Shown here: positions 36,906 through 48,226 of the stretch, piece after piece | How positions within the stretch are numbered: position 1 is the stretch's first letter | Layout of the letters: each line of letters opens with the position of its first letter | Source of the DNA: Gordonia asplenii | GTDB lineage: Bacteria > Actinomycetota > Actinomycetes > Mycobacteriales > Mycobacteriaceae | Assembly (NCBI RefSeq): GCF_012933505.1 | Contig: NZ_JABBNB010000001.1 | Coordinates: 124,001-188,000 of the forward strand | DNA: 64,000 nt | Direction: 5' to 3' | Made by a program: the position numbers and the translations under genes | The notes under the pieces: model-generated | Database searches by the model: none | What the model saw: the letters and a program-made list of their open reading frames with translations, nothing else | Told to the model about the DNA's origin: nothing

Positions 36906-38417
36906 ATGACTCGACACAAGTCCGACGCCTCACCGCGCCCCGAAGACGAGCGCCTGCCGCTCGGCACGACGTTCACCTTCGGTCTGCAGCACGTGCTCAC
37001 CATGTACGGCGGCATCATCGCCGTCCCGCTGATCATGGGTACCGCCGCACACCTCAATTCCACCGACATCGCCCTGCTGATCACCTCGTGCCTGTTCGTG
37101 GGCGGCTTCGCCACTCTGCTGCAGACGATCGGCATACCGTTCTTCGGATCGCAGTTGCCGCTCGTGCAGGGCGTGTCGTTCGCCGCGGTGTCGACGATGC
37201 TCACCATCGTCAACACCGGCGGCGGGCTACCCGGCGTCTTCGGCGCGATCATCGTCGCGGCCGTCTTCGGCGTCGTCGTCGCCCCGTTCTTCGCGATGAT
37301 CCTGCACCTGTTCCCACCCGTCGTGACCGGCACGATCATCACAACCATCGGCCTGACGCTGGTCCCCGTCGCGGGCGGCTGGGTGATGGGCGGCCAGGGG
37401 TCGCCGGGCTTCGGCAGCGTCAGCAACATCGGACTCGCCGCCTTCACCCTGTTGGTCGTGATGCTGCTGAGCAAGATCGGCAGCGGAATCATCTCGCGGC
37501 TGTCGATTCTCATCGGCATGATCGTGGGCACGATCTTCGCCGCGATCATCGGCAAGGCCGACTTCTCCAAGGTGTTCGACGGCCCGATCTTCGCCTTCCC
37601 GACGCCGTTCGCCTTCGGCATGCCGACCTTCAACGTCGCGGCGATCCTGTCGATGATCATCGTGGTCCTGGTCATCATGACCGAGACCACCGCCGACATC
37701 ATCGCCGTCGGCGAGGTGGTCGGAGCCAAGGTCGACGCCAAGCGTGTCGCCGCGGGTCTACGTGCTGACATGGCCGCCAGCGCCATCTCGCCGATCTTCA
37801 ACTCCTTCACCCAGAGCGCGTTCGCGCAGAACGTCGGGCTGGTCGCGGTGACCAAGGTGAAGGGCCGGTTCGTGGTCGCGGCCGGCGGACTGATCCTGGT
37901 GCTCCTCGGCGTGCTGCCGGTTCTCGGCCGGGTAGTCGCCGCGGTTCCGATGCCGGTCCTCGGTGGTGTGGGCATCGTGCTCTTCGGCACCGTGACGGCC
38001 AGTGGCATCCGGACGCTGTCGAAAGTCGACTATGTCGACAACATGAATCTGATCATCGTCGCGACGTCGCTCACCTTCGGTGTGCTGCCGGTGGCGGTCC
38101 CCAAGATCTACGATCAGTTCCCGGACTGGTTCGAGGTGATCTTCGGATCGGGCATCAGCTCGGCCGCGATCATGGCGGTGCTGCTGAACCTGCTGTTCAA
38201 CCGGCTCAAGTTGGGCACGCCGAAGACACCTTCGGTGTTCGCGGCCAGTCCGACCCGCTACGTCCGCCGCGATGTGCTCGCCGCGCTGGAGACCGGCGAC
38301 CGCGTCGAAGACGGCAAACTGGTCGACTGCGACGGCGTCGAGATCCCCGTCATCGACGACGACACAGCGTCCGCGCCGCCCGACACGTCCGCACGAGACG
38401 ACGAGACCGGCACCTGA
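36906..38417 (+). CDS. NCS2-type urate/xanthine permease
   Basis: A 503-residue nucleobase:cation symporter-2 with about 14 hydrophobic segments. Family motifs are visible: FTFGLQHVLTMYGG at the start, the substrate region TETTADIIAVGEVVG, and NSFTQSAFAQNVGLVAVTKVKGR. Its place behind uricase argues for urate or xanthine import. A hydrophilic acidic tail of about 60 residues follows the last helix. It ends the urate operon at a convergent palindrome with iclR. Confidence 0.92.
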   Translation: MTRHKSDASPRPEDERLPLGTTFTFGLQHVLTMYGGIIAVPLIMGTAAHLNSTDIALLITSCLFVGGFATLLQTIGIPFFGSQLPLVQGVSFAAVSTMLTIVNTGGGLPGVFGAIIVAAVFGVVVAPFFAMILHLFPPVVTGTIITTIGLTLVPVAGGWVMGGQGSPGFGSVSNIGLAAFTLLVVMLLSKIGSGIISRLSILIGMIVGTIFAAIIGKADFSKVFDGPIFAFPTPFAFGMPTFNVAAILSMIIVVLVIMTETTADIIAVGEVVGAKVDAKRVAAGLRADMAASAISPIFNSFTQSAFAQNVGLVAVTKVKGRFVVAAGGLILVLLGVLPVLGRVVAAVPMPVLGGVGIVLFGTVTASGIRTLSKVDYVDNMNLIIVATSLTFGVLPVAVPKIYDQFPDWFEVIFGSGISSAAIMAVLLNLLFNRLKLGTPKTPSVFAASPTRYVRRDVLAALETGDRVEDGKLVDCDGVEIPVIDDDTASAPPDTSARDDETGT

Positions 38418-38430
38418 GCGCCTGAGGCGC
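38416..38430. terminator. Convergent palindrome between permease and iclR
   Basis: AGCGCCTGAGGCGCT is a perfect palindrome around one base, lying exactly between the two facing stop codons. It can form a 7-pair stem in either transcript. The tiny loop makes it a modest terminator candidate. Confidence 0.45.
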
Positions 38431-39194
38431 TAGGACGACTCGCGGTTCAGTTCGACCGATACCGCTGCCGCGGCCTGACGCAGCAGCGGTACCGCGCGAG
38501 CCGCGAATGCGTCGTCGACGCGGGCGACGGGACCGGAGACGGAGATCGCCGTGGAGGTGGGGGCGTCGGGTACGGCCACCGCGAAGCAGCGCACCCCGAC
38601 TTCCTGTTCCTGCTCATCGATCGAGTAGCCGCGCTCGCGGATCACCTCGAGCTCGGCGAGCAGGTCGGGGACCGTGGTGATGCTGTGTTCGGTGCGCACC
38701 GGCATGCCGGCCCGCCCGACGATCTCGCGAACCTCGTCGTCGGGGAGTTGAGCGAGCAATGCCTTGCCCGCGCCGGTGACGTGGGCGTGCACATGATGCC
38801 CGACCTCGGTGAACATCCGCATCGAGTGCTTCGAGGGAACTTGATAGACGTAGAGCACCATGTCCTCGTCGAGGACCGAGAGGTTCGACGTCTCGCCGAG
38901 GGTGTCGGTCAGCATCGCGAGCTGCGGCTTGGCCAGAATGCCGAGCTGCTTGCTCGCACATTCGCCGAACCGGATCAGTCGCGGCGCGAGGGCATAGCGC
39001 CGATTGGCGAGCTGGCGCACATACCCGGTGGCGACCAGGGTGCGCAGGAGTCGGTGGATCGTCGGCAACGGCAGGTCGCTCGCCTCCGCGAGTTCGGTGA
39101 GCGAGATCTGACCGCCGGCATCGGTGATCAGCTCCAGCAGTTCGAAGACCCGCTCGACGGACTGCACGACATTCGGTGCGCCGGCTGGTGCCAT
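38430..39194 (-). CDS. IclR-family transcriptional regulator
   Basis: A 254-residue regulator with an N-terminal winged helix (residues 9-65: SVERVFELLELITDAGGQISLTELAEASDLPLPTIHRLL) and the C-terminal ligand domain (HVHAHVTGAGKALLAQLP, EVGVRCFAVAVPD). AllR and similar IclR proteins repress purine/allantoin genes and respond to glyoxylate or allantoin. Here it sits between the two halves of the urate/glyoxylate module. It most likely controls both and itself, since GTTTCCGCT occurs before both its own gene and the urate operon. Confidence 0.88.
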   Translation of the reverse strand: MAPAGAPNVVQSVERVFELLELITDAGGQISLTELAEASDLPLPTIHRLLRTLVATGYVRQLANRRYALAPRLIRFGECASKQLGILAKPQLAMLTDTLGETSNLSVLDEDMVLYVYQVPSKHSMRMFTEVGHHVHAHVTGAGKALLAQLPDDEVREIVGRAGMPVRTEHSITTVPDLLAELEVIRERGYSIDEQEQEVGVRCFAVAVPDAPTSTAISVSGPVARVDDAFAARAVPLLRQAAAAVSVELNRESS

Positions 39195-39248
39195 TGTTCA
39201 GACTCCCGACTGCGGCCTTGGACGCCGCGATGCTGTTCGACGCACAGG

Positions 39249-39282
39249 GTTTCCGCTACTCAAAGTTCCGCTGTTCAGAACA
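39249..39282. promoter_or_regulatory. Candidate operator upstream of iclR
   Basis: GTTTCCGCT (39249-39257) equals the 9-mer in the urate promoter (35093-35101). TGTTCAGAACA (39272-39282) is a perfect palindrome just upstream of it relative to iclR. Both lie 55-88 bases before the iclR start and are suited for autoregulation. The protein that binds each is not proven. Confidence 0.4.
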
Positions 39283-39284
39283 AT

Positions 39285-39398
39285 TTCTCCATGATACGAG
39301 AAAGGCTCGACGCTCCCGTGCGGGGTGCCCGACCTCGTCGTGCCGTGTCGCAGATCTGCGAACGCCCTGGTCGTCTCCTCGACGACCAGGGCGTTTTT
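39285..39398 (+). ncRNA. Possible short plus-strand transcript ending at an orphan terminator
   Basis: A very strong terminator at 39361-39398 has no plus-strand gene in front of it: the nearest upstream plus gene (permease) ends at 38417, beyond the minus-strand iclR. A transcript starting in the iclR promoter region (about 39200-39300) would be roughly 100-200 bases. I see no convincing short gene inside. The 5' end given is a guess. Confidence 0.3.
39361..39398 (+). terminator. Strong intrinsic terminator before the hyi promoter
   Basis: AACGCCCTGGTCGTC (39361-39375) pairs perfectly with GACGACCAGGGCGTT (39381-39395) around TCCTC, giving 15 pairs, and is followed by TTTCG, making five T in a row. 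Orientation is plus. It insulates the hyi promoter or ends a short RNA. Confidence 0.85.
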
Positions 39399-39410
39399 CG
39401 TTCCCGGGGG

Positions 39411-39488
39411 TTGACGGGATGGGTCGGGCATGCCTACGATTTTCACATAGCAAAAACTAATTCTCACATCGTGGAAAAAGTCCCAGTG
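39411..39488 (+). promoter_or_regulatory. hyi operon promoter with downstream operator-like sequence
   Basis: TTGACG (39411-39416), an 18-base spacer and TACGAT (39435-39440) make a good promoter starting near 39447. Downstream, GTGGAAAAAGTCCCAGTG at 39471-39488 matches the left half of the urate-operon palindrome (GTGGAAAA). The same position relative to the start would allow repression by the IclR protein. Confidence 0.5.
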
Positions 39489-39514
39489 TGGAGAAACCCA
39501 AGAAGGAGCGCCTG

Positions 39515-40309
39515 ATGTCGTACACCGTGAACTGCTCGATTCTGCTCACCGACCTCCCGCTGCTCGACCGCCCCGCGGCTGCACGCGCGGCAGGCTTCGA
39601 CGCCGTGGAATTCTGGTGGCCGTTCGCCGAATCGGTGCCTGCCGACGCCGACGTCGATCGCTTCGTCGGCGCCATCACCGACGCCGGGGTGGCTCTGACC
39701 GGCCTGAACTTCAACGCCGGCGACATGCCCGGCGGCGACCGCGGGCTGGTGTCGTGGCCCGCCCGCAGCGGCGAGTTCCGCGACAACATCGACGTCGTCG
39801 TCGGCATCGGGGAGCGGTTGGGCTGCCGGGCCTTCAACGCCCTGTACGGGAATCGGATCGACGGCGTCGACGCCGCAGCGCAGGACGATGTCGCGGCGCA
39901 GAACCTGGCGCTGGCCGCCGCTGCGGTCGGTCGCATCGACGGAACCGTGCTCCTCGAACCGGTCAGCGGAGCACCGGCGTACCCGCTGCTCACAGCCGCG
40001 GATGCGATTGCCGTCATCGACCGCGTGGCCGCTGAGTCGGGGACGTCCAACATCAAACTGCTCGCCGACTTCTACCACCTGGCCGTCAACGGCGACGACG
40101 TCGCCGCGGTCATCGAGGCGCACGCCGCCGACTTCGGCCACATCCAGATCGCCGACGCTCCTGGCCGCGGCGAGCCGGGCACCGGCGATCTGCCCCTCGA
40201 CCGTTGGATCGCGCGCAGTCGCGAACTCGGCTTCACCGGCCCGGTCGGTCTGGAGTACAAGGCCACCGCGGCCGATCCCTTCGCGTGGCTGACCGCAGCC
40301 ACCGCCTGA
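39515..40309 (+). CDS. hyi: Hydroxypyruvate isomerase
   Basis: A 264-residue TIM-barrel isomerase interconverting hydroxypyruvate and tartronate semialdehyde. Typical features are the N-terminal ILLTDLPLLDRPAAARAAGFDAVEFWWPF, the metal-ligand Glu in TVLLEPVSG, DFYHLAVNGDD, and the final GPVGLEYKA. AAGGAG at 39503-39508 fixes the ATG at 39515. It opens the glyoxylate-salvage operon together with glxR, gcl and glycerate kinase. Confidence 0.9.
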   Translation: MSYTVNCSILLTDLPLLDRPAAARAAGFDAVEFWWPFAESVPADADVDRFVGAITDAGVALTGLNFNAGDMPGGDRGLVSWPARSGEFRDNIDVVVGIGERLGCRAFNALYGNRIDGVDAAAQDDVAAQNLALAAAAVGRIDGTVLLEPVSGAPAYPLLTAADAIAVIDRVAAESGTSNIKLLADFYHLAVNGDDVAAVIEAHAADFGHIQIADAPGRGEPGTGDLPLDRWIARSRELGFTGPVGLEYKATAADPFAWLTAATA

Positions 40310-40342
40310 ACCTCACTCCCACCCATTCGTAAGGACACGCAC

Positions 40343-41218
40343 ATGACGAACATCGCAGTCATCGGACTCGGCATCATGGGTCTGCCCATGGCAGTCAACC
40401 TGGTCGAGGCAGGCCACGACGTCACCGGATTCAACCGCTCGCCGCAACGCGTCGAAGCGCTCGTCGCCGCGGGTGGCAAGGGCGCGGCCAGCGTCGCCGA
40501 CGCCGTGAGCGACGCCGACGTCGTGCTCACGATGGTGCCCGACTCACCCGACGTCGAAGAGGTCGTGACCGGCCCGGACGGCGTCTTCGCCAACGCGAAG
40601 CCGGGTGCGCTGTGGATCGATGCCAGCAGCATCCGCCCCGACGTCGCCGCGCGACTGGCCGTGGCGGCACGCGAGGCCGGCATCCGGCCCCTCGACGCCC
40701 CGGTCTCCGGCGGCGAACCCGGCGCGATCGACGGCGTGCTGTCGATCATGGTCGGCGGCGACGCCGACGACTTCGCCGCGGCGGCAGAGGTGCTCGGCGT
40801 CGTCGGGAAGACGATCGTGCACGTCGGGCCGTCGGGGTCGGGGCAGACGGTCAAGGCGGCCAACCAGCTGATCGTCGCGGGCAACATCGAACTTCTCGCC
40901 GAGGCGATCGTCTTCCTGGAGGCCTACGGAGTGGACACCTCGGCGGCGCTGACCGTCCTGGGTGGTGGCCTCGCCGGCTCCAAGGTCCTCGATCAGAAGG
41001 GCCAGAAGATGCTCGACCGCAACTTCGAGCCGGGCTTTCGGCTGCAACTGCACAACAAGGACCTCGGCATCGTCACCGCGGCCGCCCGCGAGGCCGGTGT
41101 CACCATCCCGCTCGGCGCCGTCGTCGCCCAATTGGTCGGCTCGCTGGTGGCCACCGGCGACGGCGGCCTCGACCACTCCGGACTGTTCACCCTCGTCGAG
41201 CGCCTGTCCGGCCGCTGA
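40343..41218 (+). CDS. glxR: Tartronate semialdehyde reductase (2-hydroxy-3-oxopropionate reductase)
   Basis: A 291-residue beta-hydroxyacid dehydrogenase reducing tartronate semialdehyde to D-glycerate. It has the Rossmann motif [15 protein letters not shown] at the N terminus, substrate loop [11 protein letters not shown] and the catalytic Lys in [11 protein letters not shown]. It is placed between hyi and gcl, as in the enterobacterial allantoin regulon. TAAGGA precedes the ATG. Confidence 0.93.
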   Translation: MTNIAVIGLGIMGLPMAVNLVEAGHDVTGFNRSPQRVEALVAAGGKGAASVADAVSDADVVLTMVPDSPDVEEVVTGPDGVFANAKPGALWIDASSIRPDVAARLAVAAREAGIRPLDAPVSGGEPGAIDGVLSIMVGGDADDFAAAAEVLGVVGKTIVHVGPSGSGQTVKAANQLIVAGNIELLAEAIVFLEAYGVDTSAALTVLGGGLAGSKVLDQKGQKMLDRNFEPGFRLQLHNKDLGIVTAAAREAGVTIPLGAVVAQLVGSLVATGDGGLDHSGLFTLVERLSGR

Positions 41219-41256
41219 CGAGTAATCATCCGACCACACCCCTGCAGGAGAATCCC

Positions 41257-43034
<1,778 letters not shown>

Positions 43035-43035
<1 letters not shown>

Positions 43036-44192
43036 TGGGTATGCGGATCGTCCTAGCCCCGGACAAGTTCCGGGGATCACTCACCGCGCCGCAGGTCGCC
43101 GACCATCTGGCCACCGGCCTACGGGCGGTCGTCGACGGGGTGGTCGTCGACGTCGCGCCGGTCGCCGACGGCGGTGAAGGAACCGTCGACGCCGCACTGG
43201 GCGCCTGCTTCACCAGCCGCACCGTGCCGGTCACCGGGCCCGACGGCGCTACCGTCGACGCCGCGTTCGCCGTCGACGGCACCCGCGCCGTGATCGAGAT
43301 GGCCGCGGCGTCGGGATTGGACCTGGTCGCCCCGAGTGAGCGCGACGCCCTCGGGGCGACCAGCCGCGGCACCGGCGAACTGATCGGTGCCGCGCTCGAC
43401 CTCGGCTGCACCGACATCGTTCTCGGTGTCGGCGGCAGCGCCTGCACCGACGGCGGCACCGGGATGCTCGCGGCGCTCGGCGCCCGACTGTTCGACGCCG
43501 ACGGTGCCGTCCTGCCCGACGGCGGCGGAACCTTGACGCGATTGCATCGCATCGACGTGTCGGCACTCGATCCTCGACTCGCCACGACGACGTTCACGCT
43601 GGCCGGCGACGTCGACAACGTATTGCTCGGCGCGAGAGGAGCCGCAGCGGTCTTCGGTCCGCAGAAGGGAGCGAGTCCGGCCGACGTCGACGTGCTCGAC
43701 GCCGGGCTGACCCGATTGACCCAGGTTCTCGCCGAGCAGCTCGGCCACCGCGCCGTCGACGTCGCCGCGGCACCGGGTGCAGGTGCCGCGGGTGGAGTCG
43801 GCTACGCCGCGATGGTCGTGCTCGACGCGCGGCGCCGCCCCGGCATCGACGTCGTGCTCGACGTCGTCGGGCTGGCCGATCGGATCGCCGGCGCCGACCT
43901 CGTCATCACCGGCGAAGGCAGCCTCGACGAGCAGAGCCTCGGCGGCAAGACGCCGATCGGTGTCGCGCGGCTCGCCGCCCGCGCGTCGGTTCCGGTCGTC
44001 GCGGTGTGCGGCCGCACGACGCTGACGCCGCAGCAACTCGCCGACGCCGGATTCGCGCGGACCTACGCGCTGACCGACCTCGTCGACGACACTGAGACAG
44101 CGATCCGCGACGCCGCCCGGTTGACGACGCGCACCGGGCAGCTGATCGGTCGCGGCGTGAACGAACTGATCGCGTCAAGGAGCCGCGTGTGA
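43035..44192 (+). CDS. glxK: Glycerate kinase
   Basis: A 385-residue glycerate kinase of the GarK/GlxK family, phosphorylating D-glycerate. It shows [15 protein letters not shown] at the start, [39 protein letters not shown], and [20 protein letters not shown]. Two ATGs (43035 and 43041) are possible. The stop overlaps the GTG of allB, so the whole hyi-to-allB set is probably one operon. It returns ureide carbon to glycolysis. Confidence 0.92.
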
Positions 44193-45538
44193 ACGACCAC
44201 TACGACCACTACGACCTCGTCGTGCGCGCCGAACGGGCGATCACCCCGACCGGTGACCAAGGCTGTGAGCTGGGCATTCGTGACGGCGTCATCGTCGCGC
44301 TCGAACCATGGGGCACCGGACTCGTCGGCAGCGAGGTGCTCACCCTCGCCGCCGACGAGATACTCCTGCCCGGCCTCGTCGACTCGCATGTGCACGTCAA
44401 CGAACCCGGCCGCACCGAGTGGGAGGGCTTCGCCTCGGCGACCCGCGCCGCGGCGGCCGGCGGCGTCACGACGATCATCGACATGCCGCTCAACTCGATT
44501 CCGCCCACGGTCACCGTCGAGGCCCTCGACATCAAACGCGCGGTGGCCCGCGACCAGGTCTTCATCGACGTCGGGTTCTGGGGCGGCGCGGTACCGGGCA
44601 ATACCGCCCAGCTTCGGCCGATGCATGACGAGGGCGTCTTCGGCTTCAAATGTTTCCTGCTGCACTCCGGCGTCGACGAGTTCCCGCAGCTCGACGTCGA
44701 CGAGATGGAAACCGACATGAACGAACTCGCCGCGTTCGACTCGATCCTGATCGTGCACGCCGAGGATGCGTGCGCGATCGACGCCGCACCCGCGGCGAGC
44801 GGCGATCACTACGAGGACTTCCTCGCGTCCCGGCCGCGCGAGGCGGAGAACATCGCGATCGCGCAGGTCATCGACCGTGCTCGACGCACCGGCGTGCGGG
44901 CTCACATTCTGCACCTGTCGTCGTCGGACGCGTTGCCGATGATCGTCGCGGCGCGGGCCGACGGAGTACGACTGACCGTGGAGACCTGCCCGCACTACCT
45001 CACTCTGCTCGCCGAGGACATCCCCGACGGGGCGACCGCATTCAAGTGCTGTCCGCCGATCCGCGAGGACGCCAACCGGGAAGAACTGTGGCGGGCGCTG
45101 CTCGACGGCGTCATCGACTGCGTGGTCTCCGACCATTCGCCGAGCACCCTGGATCTCAAGGATCTCGGCAACGGCGATTTCGGTGTGGCGTGGGGCGGAG
45201 TGTCGTCGTTGCAGCTGGGACTGTCGTTGATGTGGACCGAGGCGCGGGAGCGAGGTGTCTCGCTGAATCGGGTCGTCGAGTGGATGTCGAGTGGGCCGGC
45301 ATCGTTGGTCGGGCTGCCGCACAAGGGTGCGCTCGCGGTCGGCAACGACGCCGACCTCGCGATCTTCGCTCCCGACGAGCAGTTCGTGGTCGACGCGACC
45401 GCACTGCATCACAAGAATCCGATCACGCCGTATGCGGGTAAGGAGCTGTCGGGCGTGGTGCGGCGGACGTATCTGCGCGGACGGCAAGTCGACGGCGCCG
45501 AGCCGTTCGGTGAGCTGCTCCGACGTCGTGACGAGTAA
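44189..45538 (+). CDS. allB: Allantoinase
   Basis: A 449-residue amidohydrolase opening allantoin to allantoate. The binuclear zinc motifs are present: [19 protein letters not shown], the probable carboxylated Lys in [21 protein letters not shown] and CVVSDHSPS. The EPGRTEWEG segment separates allantoinase from dihydropyrimidinase. It starts with GTG inside the glycerate kinase stop. It connects the urate half with the glyoxylate half, but allantoicase or allantoate amidohydrolase and ureidoglycolate lyase are not encoded in this window. Confidence 0.93.
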   Translation: MNDHYDHYDLVVRAERAITPTGDQGCELGIRDGVIVALEPWGTGLVGSEVLTLAADEILLPGLVDSHVHVNEPGRTEWEGFASATRAAAAGGVTTIIDMPLNSIPPTVTVEALDIKRAVARDQVFIDVGFWGGAVPGNTAQLRPMHDEGVFGFKCFLLHSGVDEFPQLDVDEMETDMNELAAFDSILIVHAEDACAIDAAPAASGDHYEDFLASRPREAENIAIAQVIDRARRTGVRAHILHLSSSDALPMIVAARADGVRLTVETCPHYLTLLAEDIPDGATAFKCCPPIREDANREELWRALLDGVIDCVVSDHSPSTLDLKDLGNGDFGVAWGGVSSLQLGLSLMWTEARERGVSLNRVVEWMSSGPASLVGLPHKGALAVGNDADLAIFAPDEQFVVDATALHHKNPITPYAGKELSGVVRRTYLRGRQVDGAEPFGELLRRRDE

Positions 45539-45604
45539 CGTCGCAAGGCAGGTACGGCAAACTCACCGATGCTGACCACATACGCGGACTCCGACCATAG
45601 CGAC

Positions 45605-45635
45605 TTAGGCTTACCTAAGTTAGTTGGTGTATCGT
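45605..45635 (+). promoter_or_regulatory. IdeR/DtxR iron box and promoter
   Basis: TTAGGCTTACCTAAGTTAG at 45605-45623 matches 13 of 19 positions of the iron-box consensus and contains CTTAGG/CCTAAG inverted arms. TATCGT at 45630-45635 is a plausible -10, so the box covers the -35 region, the position expected for iron-dependent repression of the gene at 45684. Confidence 0.7.
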
Positions 45636-45683
45636 GGTCGTCGCTTGTGATTTTTGCAGTGTTGCCCTGAAAGGAGGCCAGCG

Positions 45684-46544
45684 ATGGCCCGACGTAAGAA
45701 CACGATGACGGTGCTGCGCACCGAGAAGCTCGGCGCACACATGGTGCGGGTATACCTCGGCGGCGACGGCTTCGACGATTTCGTGCCCGCCCAGCTCGAC
45801 GACGCCGGCGCCTGGGACACCGACATGTACATCAAATTCATCTTCGCGCCCGACGGTGTCGTGATCCCCGACGACTTCTCGCCGCGGGCCGGTCGTGACA
45901 TGTTCGCGCCGCACGAGCAGCCGGTGCTGCGGACCTACACCGTGCGCCGCTACGACGCCGCCAACCGGGAGATCGCCGTCGACTTCGTCGTACACGGCGA
46001 CGAGGGGATCGCCGGACCGTGGGCCGCGTCGGTGCAGCCGGGGGCGTCGATCGACTTCTTCGGTCCGGGCAGCGGCTACCGGCCGCGGGCCGATGCGCCG
46101 TGGCACCTGTTCGCCTCCGACGAAGCCGGCCTTCCCGCGGTCGCCGCGGCACTGGAAGCGTTGCCGGACGACGCGATCGCGAAGGTCTTCATCGAGGTCG
46201 CCGGGCCCGACGACGAGCTCGACCTGACCGCGCCCGCGGGCACCGAGATCACGTGGGTGCATCGCGGCGGCGGGTCGAACGAGGTCGCCGACGACGCGGC
46301 GGGCGATAACGCGCCTCTCATCGCGGCGGTCCGCGACGCCCAGTGGCTCGACGGCGAACCGCAGGTCTTCATCCATGGCGAGGCCCAGGCGGTCATGCAC
46401 AACCTGCGGTCGTATATCCGCAAGGAGCGCGGCGTCGGAGCGAAGAATGCGTCGATCTCCGGCTACTGGCGTCGCGGACGCACCGAGGAAGGCTTCCGCG
46501 AGTGGAAGGCCGAACTCAAGGCCGCCGAATCGGCGCCGGCCTGA
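45684..46544 (+). CDS. viuB: Siderophore-interacting protein (ferric-siderophore reductase)
   Basis: A 286-residue SIP-family flavoprotein that releases iron from imported siderophores. The FAD-binding region contains the QPVLRTYTVRRYD segment (RxYT) and the family-specific C-terminal NASISGYWRRGRTEEGFREWK. AAAGGAGG at 45670-45677 fixes the ATG at 45684. Its placement before xerC equals that of viuB in M. tuberculosis. It marks the return to the conserved backbone after the catabolic island and is preceded by an iron box. Confidence 0.92.
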   Translation: MARRKNTMTVLRTEKLGAHMVRVYLGGDGFDDFVPAQLDDAGAWDTDMYIKFIFAPDGVVIPDDFSPRAGRDMFAPHEQPVLRTYTVRRYDAANREIAVDFVVHGDEGIAGPWAASVQPGASIDFFGPGSGYRPRADAPWHLFASDEAGLPAVAAALEALPDDAIAKVFIEVAGPDDELDLTAPAGTEITWVHRGGGSNEVADDAAGDNAPLIAAVRDAQWLDGEPQVFIHGEAQAVMHNLRSYIRKERGVGAKNASISGYWRRGRTEEGFREWKAELKAAESAPA

Positions 46545-46613
46545 GCGTTCCGATCCGGTCACGACCGGAGTGTCGACGTTGCATCCGTGCCCGCCGACCG
46601 GTGTGCTGGTCGG

Positions 46614-47537
46614 GTGCCTGATTCGACGCCGGGGCGGCCCGGCCTGCTCGACGACTACACCGAGTTCCTGCGGTGGGAGAAGGCGCACAGCGAGCACACC
46701 GTCCGGGCCTACGTCGGCGACGCGCGAGCGCTCGTCTCTTTCGCGGGTGCGCGAGGCGTGGCCGTCGACGCCATCGATCTGGCCGTGCTGCGGGCCTGGC
46801 TCGCCGAAAGCACCCGACGCGGCGCCGCGCGGACGTCGATCACCCGACAGGTGTCGGCCGCACGGACATTCTGCGCATGGGCGACCCGCGAAGGCGTCTT
46901 CGCGATTGACCCCGCACAACGTCTCGTCGCACCCAAGGGGCGTCGAACGCTGCCGCCGGTATTGGCGAAAGACCAAGCTCGGGCGGTCATGTCGGCCACG
47001 CGGCCCGCGGGCGATGATGCACCGTCCGACGATCCCGTCGCTCTGCGTGACCGGGTCATCGTAGAAGTGTTGTACGCCAGTGGAATTCGCGTCGGTGAAC
47101 TGTGCGGCCTGGACCTGCGCGACGTCGACGCCCACCGGATGGTGCTGCGCGTCATCGGCAAGGGGGACAAGGAGCGGATCGTTCCATTCGGCGAGCCCGC
47201 ACGAAAAGCTTTGGGGGAGTGGATGACTCGCGGCCGCCCCGCACTGGCGAACGACAAGTCGGGGCAGGCGCTGCTCCTCGGCGCCCGCGGCGGACGTCTC
47301 GACCAGCGGATGGCCCGCACCGTCGTGACCGCCGCCGTCGACCGTGCGGGCGGGTCGCATATGGGTCCACACGGCCTACGGCACAGTGCCGCAACGCATC
47401 TCCTCGAAGGAGGTGCCGATCTGCGCGTCGTGCAAGAACTGCTCGGACACTCCTCGCTCGCGACGACGCAGCTCTACACCCACGTCAGCGTCGAACGACT
47501 GCGAGCCGTTCACGAGCAGGCACATCCGCGAGCATGA
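46614..47537 (+). CDS. xerC: Tyrosine recombinase XerC
   Basis: A 307-residue tyrosine recombinase acting with XerD at dif to resolve chromosome dimers. The N-terminal SAM-like domain ([20 protein letters not shown]) precedes the catalytic domain, with Arg in [10 protein letters not shown], Lys in [26 protein letters not shown] and the nucleophilic Tyr in that last motif. GTG 46614 was chosen; GTG 46587 would add nine residues. Its stop region overlaps an ATG at 47534. Confidence 0.93.
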   Translation: MPDSTPGRPGLLDDYTEFLRWEKAHSEHTVRAYVGDARALVSFAGARGVAVDAIDLAVLRAWLAESTRRGAARTSITRQVSAARTFCAWATREGVFAIDPAQRLVAPKGRRTLPPVLAKDQARAVMSATRPAGDDAPSDDPVALRDRVIVEVLYASGIRVGELCGLDLRDVDAHRMVLRVIGKGDKERIVPFGEPARKALGEWMTRGRPALANDKSGQALLLGARGGRLDQRMARTVVTAAVDRAGGSHMGPHGLRHSAATHLLEGGADLRVVQELLGHSSLATTQLYTHVSVERLRAVHEQAHPRA

Positions 47538-47572
47538 CAGCCGTAACCGGCGGGCCGGTTACGCTGGACGCC

Positions 47573-48226
47573 ATGCGCCGACTCCTGCTCCCGTTCGTGC
47601 TGCTCGCCACCGCGCTGGCGATCCCGGCTCCGGCCAGCGCGGCACCGGTGCCGCCGGTCTCGGCGACCGCCGCGGCAGAGGGACTGCTCGACGTCCGGTC
47701 CGTCGTGCCCGACGCCGTCGTCGACCTTCGTTATGCGACGCCGGACAACTTCGTCAAGCAGCAGCTCTATCCGACCGGCGCGCGCTGCCTGGTCCATCAG
47801 TCGATGGCGCCCGGGCTGCGGACCGCCGCCGACACGCTCCGCGCGCAGGGCGATCGGCTCGTCTTCTGGGACTGCTACCGACCGCATTCGGTGCAGGTGC
47901 ACATGTATCAGGTTGTGCCCGATGCCAATTGGGTCGCCAAGCCGACCGCCTACGCGCGCAGCCATGAAGCGGGACGCTCGGTGGACGTGACTCTCGCCGC
48001 CGCTGACGGCCGACGCCTCGAAATGGGCACCGGCTTCGACGACTTCACCGCCCGAGCCCATGCCTACGCCACCGATGGGGTCGACGCCGCGGCCGTCGCC
48101 AACCGCGCTCGACTCCGCACGGCGATGCAGGCCGGCGGACTCTCGCCGTACAGCGGCGAATGGTGGCATTTCGACGGACCGGGCGCTGGCGTCGACCGAC
48201 CGATCCTGCGCGCAGCCGTCAACTGA
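47573..48226 (+). CDS. Secreted VanX-type D-Ala-D-Ala dipeptidase
   Basis: A 217-residue exported zinc peptidase of the M15D family. A clear signal peptide occupies residues 1-23 (RRLLLPFVLLATALAIPAPASA). The zinc and catalytic motifs are SHEAGRSVDV (SxHxxGxAxD with Ser for Ala) and GEWWHFD (Glu and His). Secreted members generally trim cell-wall peptides rather than give vancomycin resistance. An in-frame ATG at 47534 overlaps the xerC stop, but the signal peptide favours 47573. Its 3' end overlaps the facing M23 gene by 8 bases. Confidence 0.85.
   Translation: MRRLLLPFVLLATALAIPAPASAAPVPPVSATAAAEGLLDVRSVVPDAVVDLRYATPDNFVKQQLYPTGARCLVHQSMAPGLRTAADTLRAQGDRLVFWDCYRPHSVQVHMYQVVPDANWVAKPTAYARSHEAGRSVDVTLAAADGRRLEMGTGFDDFTARAHAYATDGVDAAAVANRARLRTAMQAGGLSPYSGEWWHFDGPGAGVDRPILRAAVN

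Noticed and set aside
47573-48226. Vancomycin-resistance dipeptidase VanX
   Set aside because: It has a signal peptide and no vanH/vanA neighbours; secreted homologues are wall-peptide peptidases.
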